This document shows, in pieces, positions 1 to 10,320 of a DNA stretch of 64,000 nt. The notes beneath the pieces were generated by a model. It ran no database searches. It worked only from the letters and a program-made list of their open reading frames with translations, and had not been told where the DNA came from. The stretch is from Pleodorina starrii (Eukaryota > Chlorophyta > Chlorophyceae > Chlamydomonadales > Volvocaceae). A program made the translations under genes and the position numbers. The stretch lies in assembly GCA_030267565.1 (NCBI GenBank), contig BRXU01000024.1:661001-725000 (forward strand), given 5' to 3'. Each line of letters begins with the position of its first letter. The stretch's first letter is position 1.

Positions 1-593
1 CGCCCCAAACACGACAGGTGGACAAGCAGAAACCTGCAGAAACCATCTGCGTTTGTTGCGGTAGGCGGGTAGGGCATTGTTCAGCCGTACGTGTCCAGCT
101 GTAGCGTCTTCGTGTATTTTTCCTTGTCCACCAGTAGGCTACGCTTGAGGCCGAACAAATGTGAGCGTCAGAATACGTTTGTTAGTTACAGGTTTGGGGA
201 GTGTGTGAACCCCAGACCCTCAAACTCTCAAGACGGACCGGGAGCCAAGAGTTCAAAGCACAACAAGGACAACACGCATTGGCAAGAAAATAGATGACGA
301 CCAATGCCCGAAAGGCAAAACAGCTCGAGCATCTTTGCCAGAAAGTCTGAGTCCCATGTCACAGCCTCCAGCAAACCTTTCTCTACGCGTTTGACAGCCG
401 GGCAGTCCAAAATCACATGCTTCTCGACCTCTGTCTGCCCAGTGTCACAGCATTTATGACGCGCTTACGACTGCGCTGCACACTTGGTAATAAGCACGTC
501 GAAACACATACCCCTGCACTGTTTCGTCTGAGCCCAAGGCACGCATGCGACGTCAGCCTGACCCTTTATGTGGTTCTTCTCGTACACGGAGCC
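1..593. other. No gene recognised
   Basis: Only short overlapping frames without recognisable motifs were seen. The frame that opens at 417 runs into the LINE remnant that follows, so part of this stretch may be older LINE sequence too decayed to recognise. Confidence 0.4.
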
Positions 594-915
594 GGTATGG
601 AGTATGATATTTGGAGTTGGCTGCCGCACTCAACGGTCAGGCCGAACGAAGAACGTGTTGATTGGTTGCTGATCAACCCTCTCTCGTCCTATCCATCAGA
701 CGGGAAGCAACCAGATGTGCAAATGTCGAAGTGCAAGCACTGCTGGCTGGGTGCGCCTGTCTCTTGCAAGGGCGGAGGCTATAAGGTGGCCATCGCATGC
801 AATGCCTTCATCCCACGCTCGGCGCATCAAGAGATGATGCAGTTTCGATTAAGCTCCTGGGCGCTGGAGGCAAACAGGGCCCACAGAGGCAGGCGCCACG
901 TCCCTAGAGGGCAAA
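594..915 (+). pseudogene. Fragment of LINE ORF2 C-terminal region
   Basis: The frame matches, segment by segment, the distal part of the LINE reading frame at 41242-42363: a DIWS...DWLL block, then SDGKQP, then K-x-K-H, then FIPRSAH, a QFRL-x-x-WA block and the R-x-HVPR block. It stops before the Cys/His knuckle that normally follows, so it is truncated at the 3' end, and nothing of the reverse transcriptase is left. The assignment rests on comparison with three better LINE copies inside this window (18112-19329, 24752-25775, 41217-42504). No TSD was found. Confidence 0.6.
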
Positions 916-1561
916 TGCTTTTGGCCACATATTCACGCAAGGAATCGCCCGCTTCCCGTGTGCCATGCGGTGCATGCCCGAGTCGTCGGTACGGGTAGCC
1001 GCCAACCGCCGGGCGCGTCTCACCGATGGAGCCGCGTCGAGAGCACGGACTTGTGTGTGAGGGAGAGAGGCGATTAAACCGCAAAATGGGGTTGGATGCA
1101 TACTGAAGCAGCGACATGAATTAAAGGTAGCGGACGATCGACATCAATCATCGACGCGAGCGCAAAATCTGGTGTGCCGTGGTGTGCTATCAAAGTTTAG
1201 CGCATAACGTTGTTACCAAGCCGACGTCCTGGAGTATTGCACCTTCTCAAAGGCCGCGATTTCCGGCTAATTGCAAATGCATAAATGGCCAGCGACCTTG
1301 TAAACTAAAGTTGCGCTATTCAAGCGTGAAATGCAACGTCGTCGGCCCGGAGGGAAACAAGATGAACGTACAGGCATGTGCCGGGGTCATGGTCCCAAAG
1401 ATGAACAAAATAACCGATTTGGATAGCTTTGGAGGGCTGCCATTTCGCATCCAAGATGCCTGCTGGGCCCCCTTTCTTCATATGGTTTTTGGCGAGATGC
1501 CTTGCAGTATAGAACATCAAAGGCTGCCAATACTGCGTTTCAGTAGGGCGAGTTCAGATGT

Positions 1562-1668
1562 GTGGTCGTTACTGACACACGCACACACTTGACACACACA
1601 CGGAAAGGGCAAATCCTACAGGGCGGGGCCCCTCAGGCGCTTCGCGTTGGGGCCCCGCCCAAAATATC
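1562..1668 (-). mobile_element. 5' end fragment of the HINE/Helentron-like repeat
   Basis: Reading the minus strand, TTTTGGGCGGGGCCCC is followed by the GCG-GAAGCGCC hairpin, a second GGGGCCCC block and ATCC-type sequence, as in the full copy at 60814-62004. Only about 100 bp remain. Confidence 0.55.
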
Positions 1669-2533
1669 TAATCCTGACCAACATATAAAACTGCTTAATC
1701 GTGGCCTACAGGGTACAGCCGGGTTTGGGGGCTGTGTTGACCTTGGACGGACAGACAGCTGTGACGATCCCACACCAGGGACGAGGGTCTGAAGCCCACT
1801 ATCACAACCAAAACAACATTGGATGCTGTGTGGTCGTACGTGCTCCACATCGGAGGTCGGCCATGCCATGCCTCTCTGCGGCGTAGTCGCTCAGCTTTGA
1901 CGTTCCACGCACTCTGCCTGGCTCAACGCCAACAGCACCGTGTGCACACGAACACCTTGAAATTTCGTGAATGCCCGGGCCGCGACGCGCCTGCGTCGAC
2001 AAAAGTTTCGGATCAGCGGCACCATTCAAACTCGCCCGCCCTCCACTTTCTGTATGCGGTGATATGCTTTTGAAGGCCTCGGAGGATGTTGGAAAGCTGC
2101 ATGACCGCTATCAGTCTCGGCCCGTGCCACTAGCTGTCCGTTTATAGGTGCGATTTGGCAGCTTCGGATTCTATCGCTCTCGGTTATGGCTGGATCATTA
2201 AGCTCCAATCATTGGAAGGGCAGGGCCAGCGGGCCGTGAAACGGGCCGTGTAGTGCTTAATGTAGTGCTCCACTTCTCGGAAGGGCAGGGTCAGCGGGTA
2301 GGTCTGTGTGACCGGTAGGTGTTGTCGTTGGGGAGACGGTGCGAGCATGGAGTGACATCAATGCATCACTGAATACGATGCGTCATATGCGTGTGTCAGA
2401 CGTGTGTCAGACGTGTGTCAGACGTGTTGGGCCCGGCTGGGGGTAGGGGGGCTGCCGCCCCCCTCCCCCAGACCCCGTCTCTCCCGTCTCTCCCGTCTCC
2501 CCCGTACTATTATAATACTATTTCCTAGTTGGA
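1669..2533. repeat. Anonymous spacer with an 11-bp minisatellite and a GC hairpin
   Basis: No gene is recognised. At 2395-2427 an 11-bp unit (GTGTGTCAGAC) is repeated about three times. At 2437-2475 a G-run/C-run hairpin occurs that is repeated almost exactly at 5353-5395. A short motif (GAAGGGCAGGG) occurs twice near 2215 and 2280. Confidence 0.45.
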
Positions 2534-4693
2534 GGCCGACAAGGGGTTGGTGTCGGCTTCCTATGAAGCCGGAAAAAGGGCAGGGCCCCGTTCAATCCGT
2601 ACGGGTGGAGTTGAGAGCTAGGGACTTGGGTCTAACCGCTATGTAGCTGTTATCCAGCTCCTCTGTAATTAATTAATATCTAACTGCTGGATGCCCGCTG
2701 CCTAAGCGAGAGCGCCTATGGGGCTCTGACAACGTGGTTTCGGGCAGTTTCACCGCGAGAGGTTTGAGATGCAATCGAACCGATTCAGCTGGTGGGGCGT
2801 CGGACCTGCCCGGCGAGTGATCCCCACTCGTACGTCCGTCCGGCTGAACAGGTTGGCTCCGTCCTGTCCATTCAATACCGGTATTCCCACCCCGCATCCT
2901 AGGGATTTGGGAGCGTAAGGTCGGCGGCATGCGAGTCGGGAAGAGACGGAGTTAAGGGTCCTGTTGTCTATCTATCTACTTGCGCGGGAGACCCAAATGG
3001 GGGCAACAGCTCTTCAGCAGCTTTTGACAGCGGATCTCGACATCCATGAGTTGGACCCGTCCCTGGTAGAACCCGTACGGTCCGGCCTTCGCAACCCCAA
3101 CCCCGCCGCATGCCAACATCAGGTTTGCACCAGATGTACAAAGCCGTCGCGAAGTCCCGCGACGCGTCCCTGCTCTGCAATTTAGTAGTGTGGCTCGAGC
3201 GGGTGACGTGGGGTCGTTTGTCGGCGTTCTGAAGTCTGAGTTTGCAGAATTACAATTGGAGTAGCAACGTTTGGCTACATGCAAAGATATTGCTGAACAG
3301 TGCAAGTGGGTGCAAGTTTGTCACGCGACCCTTGGCACATGGCATCGGGCCCTTCTAAACTCGGACGCGATTTAGGCGACGGCCCGCTGGCTGTGGTGTG
3401 GTCGCGGGAACAGTGTTCGCTATGCAAATATAGTTAGATGTCGAAACGAAGAGACGTCGTCATGTAAACATTCATATGTGAAACAACATGCTATAAGTTG
3501 GAGTTCTGAACCATGGACTCAGTCAAACAACCTTAAAACTGATTCCAGGTTGAAAGAATCTTTTATAAACTGATTCTTTCCACGTGGCCCCACAGCTCAC
3601 TAAGGCAATTAATTATGTAATTATTATTATGTAATTATGTAATTAATTAATATTCCTCTGTAATTAATTTATATTCCTCTGTAATTAATTAGTTATTGCT
3701 TCTCGGCCTATAATCAATTCCAAAAGGTACATCGCTTCTTAAAATGAAATTGTGACATAACGGCGTGAAATGAATCGAACACCAGCTTGGGTGACCAAGC
3801 GGACCTGGCTTAAGTCCGCCCAAGTTGGGCATAGGGCCCGCTGACGGGCAACCGACTCGAGCAGAATGTTCGCCCCAACTCGCTTGCTTTTAACATTGTA
3901 TGTATTATTGTATAGGCCTTTAGCAGGGCAGTCAAACCAAGCTTGGTCACGTCGGGCGGGAGCGGCAGCGTAAGCGACCTGGACCAAGATGCGTGCCCGT
4001 TTTTGAGTTTGGGTTGAACGTTTGACTGCCCTGCTAAAGGCCTATACAATAATACATACAACTTGGTCACGTCGGGCGGGAGCGGCAGCGTAAGCGACCT
4101 GGACCAAGATGCGTGCCCGTTTTTGAGTTTGGGTTGAACGTTTGACTGCCCTGCTAAAGGCCTATACAATAATACATACAAAGTTAAAAGCAAGCGAGTT
4201 GGGGCGAACATTCTGCTCGAGTCGGTTGCCCGTCAGCGGGCCCTATGCCCAACTTGGGCGGACTTAAGCCAGGTCCGCTTGGTCACCCAAGCTGGTGTTC
4301 GATTCATTTCACGCCGTTATGTCACAATTTCATTTTAAGAAGCGATGTACCTTTTGGAATTGATTATAGGCCGAGAAGCAATAATTAATTTATTACAGAG
4401 GAATATTAATTAATTACAGAGGAATAATTAAAAAATAACTAGAGTAATTAATTAATTACAGAGAAGCAAGCGTTGATTTCACCTCGGCCTCGGTCAATGG
4501 AGACTGCAAAACTGGTTTGTACTCATACGATTTTGGTGGATACAGGAAAGATACCGTGCAATTAAAGCATGTAATATGTTGCTTATATCGCGTTTCCGCG
4601 GGCCGAGATATTACATTTGGTCGACCACACGTGCACACGCGCACACGGACATGGGCAAAATCCTACAGGGCGGGGGCCCCCGCCCAAAAATGG
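2534..4693 (-). mobile_element. Composite HINE/Helentron-like repeat
   Basis: The 3' terminus (CAAGGGG on the plus strand, preceded by A) lies at 2534 and the 5' hairpin terminus (GCCCAAAAA) at 4693. Between them are the hairpin and inverted 12-mer near 2560-2595, a block at about 2678-3210 that recurs at 57371-57905, the family's middle block (about 3390-3460 and 4300-4650), and a large palindrome. The reading as one element is inference from the two correctly oriented ends; it could also be two elements side by side. No coding frame is credible. Confidence 0.5.
3695..4382. repeat. Large palindrome, 243-nt arms
   Basis: The arm 3695-3937 is the near-perfect reverse complement of 4140-4382; one mismatch was seen in the stretches compared. 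The 202-nt centre holds the first of two tandem 120-bp units (about 3942-4061 and 4062-4181), the second running into the right arm. Part of each arm (GAATCGAAC... and the ATTCATTTCACGCCG side) is sequence of the surrounding HINE family, so the palindrome formed inside or from that repeat. Confidence 0.85.
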
Positions 4694-6386
4694 CACTATT
4701 TATGACAGCCGTACAGAGTCTTATAGTATACTATAATATAGTACTATGTAGTACTGTATGGACCCCCAAATAGTATGTTTCACTATGTGGGGCAGCCGGA
4801 GGGCCCGACACAGCAGGGGCAGCAGCCCGGGGGCCCCGTGCAGCAGGGGAAGCAGCTGCCGCTGGTGAACGCTGACGGGGTGATGTTCGTTCCGCCAACT
4901 CATCAGACCCAGGACTTGTCGTAACTTGCACGGATACCAGCGACCCCGTGCTTTCACACCGGTTCGGATTTGGTGGAGTTTGCGGTGGATTTGGTGGAGT
5001 TTAGGTGGAGTTTTGGCGGGGAAGTTCGGTTTATTGTGAATTTCGGTTATTTGGCAACGAGAGATGAGGTAAATAGCTAGACCTGAGATGGTTTGTGTTC
5101 AGCATGAGCTGCTCGTGACATATTGGGGTCAATCTGAGGTGTGTATGGCACTTCCGCGCGGACTGGACGGGGGACTCCCAGGGGCGTCCGACTCAAAACG
5201 GGCTTTAAGATACCCCAGAAGACTCCCTTTCAGAAAGTAAATATCAATTTAGGAACTTAGCCCCTGTAGCCCGTAATGTTTGTTCATTATCGTTATCGTA
5301 GTATGAGTCAATTAAATGCATGAATCCGTTTCCGTGTGCCAACGCCGTTGGGCCATGCTGGGGGGGAGGGGCTGCCGCCCCCCTCCCCCAGACCCCCTTC
5401 CCCCCGCTGGTGGGGGGCGGGGGGCTGTTGCCCCCCATCCCCCCACACACCCCTTCCCCCGCCCGGGCCGTCCTTGTAGCAGTGTCGCAACGTTCATGAC
5501 GTAAATCAAGGAGCAGCCGCGGGGACGGTAGTGCTTAGTGCCTGCTGTGGATGGCTCTGCGATTGCCACTTAGGAAAATCATTGATGCATTAGCAGGGCG
5601 GTTGTCAATTCGCGGACACTTGCCGAACTATCATTGCAGATTAGAAGTATCGTCTCAGATGTCGACCATTATTATCAACGTCAGTAAGATCACTCTCGTC
5701 AAATATTGTGTGGGTGTTTCAAAACCGACGGGATCATTTTGTCTCCCATATCGACTGTAAACTCTCGAGCCGTTAATGAGATCACTCAATTCAAATACTG
5801 TGCCGGTGTTACACTGTGATCGGAACAGCAAAACAGACGGGATCATTCCTATCGTACGCATGCGGCCGGCAATCGGAGATCCGCAAATTTTAACGTCAAC
5901 CCATTTGAATTTCACATCATTTACGCTTCCTCATGCCAGTTGTAATTGCGGGGATGTGTCAAATCGTTATACGCGATGCCATACAGTAATGATATCCTCC
6001 ATTACGGGCTTGGTGCTGGTGGGCCTTGGAGGCTTGGCTTTCGGCACCCCTCCGTGGGTGCCCCTGGGGTAGGATGAACAGTCCGTCTAGCATGTACGGC
6101 TAGCAACCGATATGAACATCGGTTCCCCTTGTAATCCTTGCATTCTAAATATTATTAAGAGGATTCCTACAGTGTTATTTTCAGCCAAAACGGGTGGGTG
6201 TACAGGGCCCCTACCCAAGAGTACATAGTAATCTAGTAATATTTACCATAAATAATACTATGTAGTACTACATATTACTATACGTCCTTGGAAATATAGT
6301 ATTTTTGCCAACCCTAAATTTTTGTCAGCAGGCGCTCATGCCAGTATTCCCGCCCGTGCACTCCCCGTGCCAGTACTCCCTCCCGG
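4694..6386. other. No confirmed gene; low-complexity G/C block
   Basis: A plus-strand frame at about 4790-4920 is rich in Gln, Pro and Gly (Q-x-P-G-G-P-V-Q-Q) and could be a coding scrap. At 5353-5475 runs of G and C form strong hairpins. At 5690-5850 an imperfect direct repeat of about 60 bp shares AGATCACTC and ACGGGATCATT. Nothing else was recognised. Confidence 0.4.
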
Positions 6387-6602
6387 CGATGGTCGCAACG
6401 GTGTACTGCAGGCCCTCGCTCACAGCGCACAGGGGTGCCCAGATCTGCTGGCCGCTGTCGCCCTCAGGAGCACCCACCTGCGAACCACGTGTGTTGCCCA
6501 GGGCGCAGCGGGCGGGAATAGATGCCGTGCGCATTCGGTTGGTTCCGTTGGCTCTTGGGACCTCCTTTCCTCAGAGCGCAGTGCAAACCTGCTCTCTCGC
6601 CA
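6387..6602 (-). pseudogene. Single-exon fragment of the SRCR gene
   Basis: The sequence is nearly identical to the fourth SRCR2-region exon of the gene at 12766-16586 (its exon 7, 13672-13869) plus about 38 bp of the intron before it. It reads ...GSQVGAPEG...IWAPLCAVSEG...VATIA and then diverges where the conserved CQQ and the splice donor should follow. With neither the flanking exons nor a donor it cannot be functional; it is the third copy of this exon in the window. Confidence 0.75.
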
Positions 6603-6882
6603 CCTTGGACGCAAGACGGCAGTGGAAATTTTGCAGAACAACTTTCGCATTCCCGGCCAACTTGCATGTGGAATCGGACGTACCGAGAACCGAGTCCACC
6701 GCCGCCAACCTTCGTCCCGTCTCCCGTGGAAGGACCCCGGGTAAGTAAACGCCTACATAAGATCTGGAAGAAAAACCTAAAACCATGACGTGGAACCACT
6801 CCTTGACCGAAACTCCTGAGTTACGCCCTCGATGGAATAACTGTTCTGGAAAACACAGACTACGCAATACCGTGAATGATGT

Positions 6883-7260
6883 TATATGTTATGTTATGTT
6901 ACAGTGTGGGGGGCTTTCTGGGCCCATTCTAGGGTGAGGGCACCGCCCTCCCATTGTTTTAACAGCCACGAGTTTGTTCGCTTAGAGCACCATCCACCAC
7001 CGTCACACTGTCCAACGCCATACGAACTGTGAGTCCAACTAGGACCCCACCTCATCCGTTCACCCGACATCCGTAGAGACTGATGGTTCAGCGATCGCCA
7101 CCAATCAAACGTGTCATCTGCCCAAGCACCTGGGGCCCAACTCCACATCTCAGCAGCTAGCCATAATCTCGCCGCCCCCGACAATGTCGGGGTCCTCCCC
7201 GGGAATCGAATCCAAGACCTTAACCGTAAAGCCGGTAGTGTCAAGTCCAGACCAGACGAA
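6883..7260 (-). mobile_element. tRNA-derived SINE with 10-bp TSD
   Basis: The 10-mer TGAATGATGT flanks the element at 6873-6882 and 7261-7270. Reading the minus strand, the head contains GGATTCGATTCCC, a slightly altered Pol III B box as in a tRNA T-arm, and the element ends in a pentamer tail of TAACA units. A truncated-tRNA head, about 380 bp length, short tail repeats and TSD together define a SINE. The A box is not clear. Several long minus-strand frames overlap it and are spurious. Confidence 0.75.
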
Positions 7261-7270
7261 TGAATGATGT

Positions 7271-9259
7271 GTTTGGCAGGGCTTTGTCCGCGGGAACCGG
7301 CCCCCGCGGGCCCCGGCCCCCGGCGAGGCTGCGCGACTGCGGCCTTTTGGGCTAGTTCCAGTTGGCCACGTCGTAGTTTGTGCAGCCGCTCGAGAGCTAA
7401 TGGCTGCAGTGAGCGGGATGCTGAAAAGTGCGGGGGAGGGGGTGCCAGGGTGACGAGCGAGGGGACAGAGACCGGCAGTGACGTCAAGAGGGGCGAGCAC
7501 CGCCAGAGGCTGGGGCGGTACCGGTAGTCGGGCTGCACCTCCGCCACGGCGCTGCCTCTGCAGTCGGGACCGGGACACGCCAGCAGGAGCCCGCCGCAGT
7601 GTGCCGGATGGCGCCGCCGCTGCAAGACCACAGACGACGGTGTGCCGCGGCCTGCAAACCGTGAAGCCGTCCGGCCCCCCATTTATGCCGCAGAGCTGGA
7701 TCCGAGCACGGTGCCAGAACCGGAGCTGGAGCCGTGGGCGGGGGGGATGTCGACAGTGTCGCTTGCACCTGCGGACACCGGCCGGCCACATGCGCTGCCA
7801 CCAGCAGCAAAATGACCTGCACGCCATAGACGGCGTGGTAAAGGATACGTACGGACAACACCAGGAAGTCGTACGGAAGGGAGGGAAGCTGCCTACATGG
7901 GCCGCTCAGTGACAACACCCTGCGCCACCCATACCCATGCCTCCGCCTCAGCCGCCACCTACACCTACGCCACCTACGCCACCTGCGCCTCCGCAGCTAC
8001 GGGGCTGCCCGCCCCCCGGTTTGCGGAGTATGGAATGCTGAAGTGGCCCCGTGGTGCGACACGTTGGACGGGGGTACGGAGACGGGGAGTGCGAGGATGC
8101 GGTAGGCCCCGTCACATCCGGGTTACATCCGGGTTGGAACGGGGCTTGGGTCCCGTATTGCGGCTCCCACCATACACGGCCAGTACATCCAGACTGATCA
8201 GAGGTTGACGTGCCTATGTTTTGTTCATTCTTGGGCTTGACCACCCCGACCCCCCGCTGTCCCTCCTTGATTACCCCCGACCCCTCGACGCGATAGGTTG
8301 TGGCCGAAAAGGAGGCGTGAGGCATGTGACTGCTGCTGCTGGTGAAACAACTGCAGGAGTGCTGCAGGAGGTGATCCGCAAGAACTGAACCCCAACTCAC
8401 CGTACCGCCGTTACCACACCGCACCAAGGGCGGCGGCCAAGCGAAGGTGGAGGGAGGCTGCGGCAGCACGGTAGTGCTCGCTGCTGCTGCGGCCTGACCT
8501 AGCGCTGGGCGCCTTCCAGGCTTCGAAGCGTGGGCCGAGCTGCCGCTGCTGCTGCAGCTGTGGGCGCGCGTGTCTCAGACTGGCTGATAACGACGATGAA
8601 GTCGCAGATACGGTCTCAATCGTATCGGAAGCTTCGTGGATCGGTGATATCGGTCCATGCAGACAGGGCGGATACAACTTCGTCTGTATGCGAAGTGTGA
8701 AAGGATGCGGAACTCGCTACATGTGCGCATGTGGCGTGGTGTGATGCCGGCAGCGTGCCGGCGGACATGGAATGGGGGAAAGGTTATTGGGGCTGATTGG
8801 GAGGGGACTCGAGTGGGCAGGGTGCGGGTGAGGTTGACTGGGTCCGAGCGCGGCGCCATTCACGATGATGGGGGGGGGGGTATCTTAGGGCACAAAAGGG
8901 GTAGGCGTTGTGCCGCGATGGATGGAGGCGCGAATGATGTGCGATCTTGGCTTTCGAAGCCTGCGAGCTGCGGCACGCACATACCTTGGGGTCGCCCTGG
9001 GTCTCTGATCACTCCGACTAATATAACTTGAAGCCATCCTTGCTTTTTAGCTACCTTCCCATAACTATTGTGCTTGCCGGCCGAATAGAGCTAGTCATTT
9101 GGTGCGGCAGTTTCTTGGCTTCGGAGCCACGTCCACTATATGGGTCGGAACCACATTCGGTCCGTAAGGCGCAAAGGAATGCTTGTGAACCGCTCTCACT
9201 GTTTGAAGCCAGCCCGTAGGAGCGGCGCCTGCCGCAAAACAAGTCGCGCCGTGCGCACC
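7271..9259. other. GC-rich stretch, possible hydroxyproline-rich coding scraps
   Basis: No complete gene model could be built. At about 7928-8035 a plus-strand frame reads a Pro-rich run (PMPPPQPPPTPTPPTPPAPP) typical of volvocine wall glycoproteins, then stops. On the minus strand at 7918-7700 a frame has a hydrophobic segment (VILLLVAAHVAG) followed by Ser/Pro-rich sequence, which could be a signal peptide of a secreted Pro-rich protein. GC content is high enough that long frames arise by chance on both strands. Confidence 0.3.
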
Positions 9260-10320
9260 ATGGCAACCATCCAGCGGTTTGACTGCGGCGCTCGTCTGAG
9301 CGAAATGGTGATCCACAACGGGACAGTTTATCTTGCAGGACAGGTGGGGTAGATCATGTGTCGATTGCCTTGCACAGGGACCGACTTGGCGACATTGAGC
9401 CCGTTTGCGATGCGGCGCTGGCTGGAGCCAGTAGCGTCGACTTAGATAGCTAATTGCTTTTTTAAGGTGCCCGAGGACGTCAGCGTGGATGCTAAGGAGC
9501 AGACTGCCTCGGTCCTGAAGCAAATCGATGAGCTACTCGCGAGGGCCGGGACTGACAAGACCAGGATCATATCCGCTCAGGTGTGTGAATAATTTTATAA
9601 AGCTCTGGAATCGTAGGCCGATGGGTGGCAACAACACGGTCGGTTGGCAAATGTTCCAACGCCCGCACCTCGCCAACGACCCCCTGGTCGGTTGCCTCAA
9701 GTGACCGAAACCAGGTCCTCAGTTACCTTACCCAATGCCCATTGCACTGCTCCCACTTCATACATTCAGCCGACTAGGGCAGCTGTCCGGTGCACATGGT
9801 CGCCGCTGCAGCGTCGGCTTTCGGCCCTTGGCCTTTAGGTGCTGCGCTTTACCTAACCCGTACTGTGCCAGGTGTTCCTGCGAGATTTGGCCGACTTCCC
9901 CCAAATGAACGAGGCGTGGGACGCCTGGGTCGCCTCCGGGCACGCACCCACGCGTGCCACCGTCGAGGCGAAGCTGGCAGATCCCGGCTGGAAGGTGGGG
10001 CGCACTGCTGAAGGTTGTCATGACCACATGCGGGTCACGGGTCATGGGTGTCTGCTTATTACGGTATGGCGGGAGGGGAAAGGGAGGTGACATATCAGGA
10101 TCAGCGTTTGCAACATCCGCCGAACCATCAGACCCGTTTGAAGCAAGCCTACCATGTGGGGTGCCTGCCGTGTGAGCGAAGCTTGACTCCCCGTACACAG
10201 CGACTGGCTGTACGGTATTCACAAACACGGGTAATTTAACTCGCATCATATGTACCATTCCTTTGCCAGGTCGAGATTGTGGTCACTGCGGCCCTTGAGG
10301 GGACGACCGTATTGAAGTGA
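9260..10320 (+). CDS. YoaB-like Rid family protein (RidA/YjgF superfamily)
   Basis: Four exons, 9260-9343, 9467-9580, 9872-9994 and 10270-10320, join in phase 0 throughout with GT-AG introns to give 123 residues, the normal length of the family. The protein starts MATIQRFDCGARLSEMVIHN and carries the family core L-A-G-Q-V (27-29), a conserved AKEQTASVLKQIDELLA helix, the AQVFL strand, MNEAWDAWV and the ATVEAKL...KVEIVVTAA end. Homologous proteins are small trimers; RidA itself hydrolyses reactive enamine/imine intermediates. This sequence aligns with the YoaB-like branch, which lacks the arginine used for deaminase activity in RidA (the C-terminus here is VTAALEGTTVLK), so the substrate is unknown. 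No obvious transit peptide, so a cytosolic site is inferred. A TGTAA element lies at 10671. Confidence 0.93.

Noticed and set aside
5316..5569. Four overlapping frames around 5244-5569
   Set aside because: They come from alternating G-run and C-run hairpins; low complexity, no coding bias.
6894..7827. Overlapping minus-strand frames of 262 and 225 codons
   Set aside because: They cross the SINE at 6883-7260 and its TSD and lie in very GC-rich DNA where all frames stay open; no motif was found.
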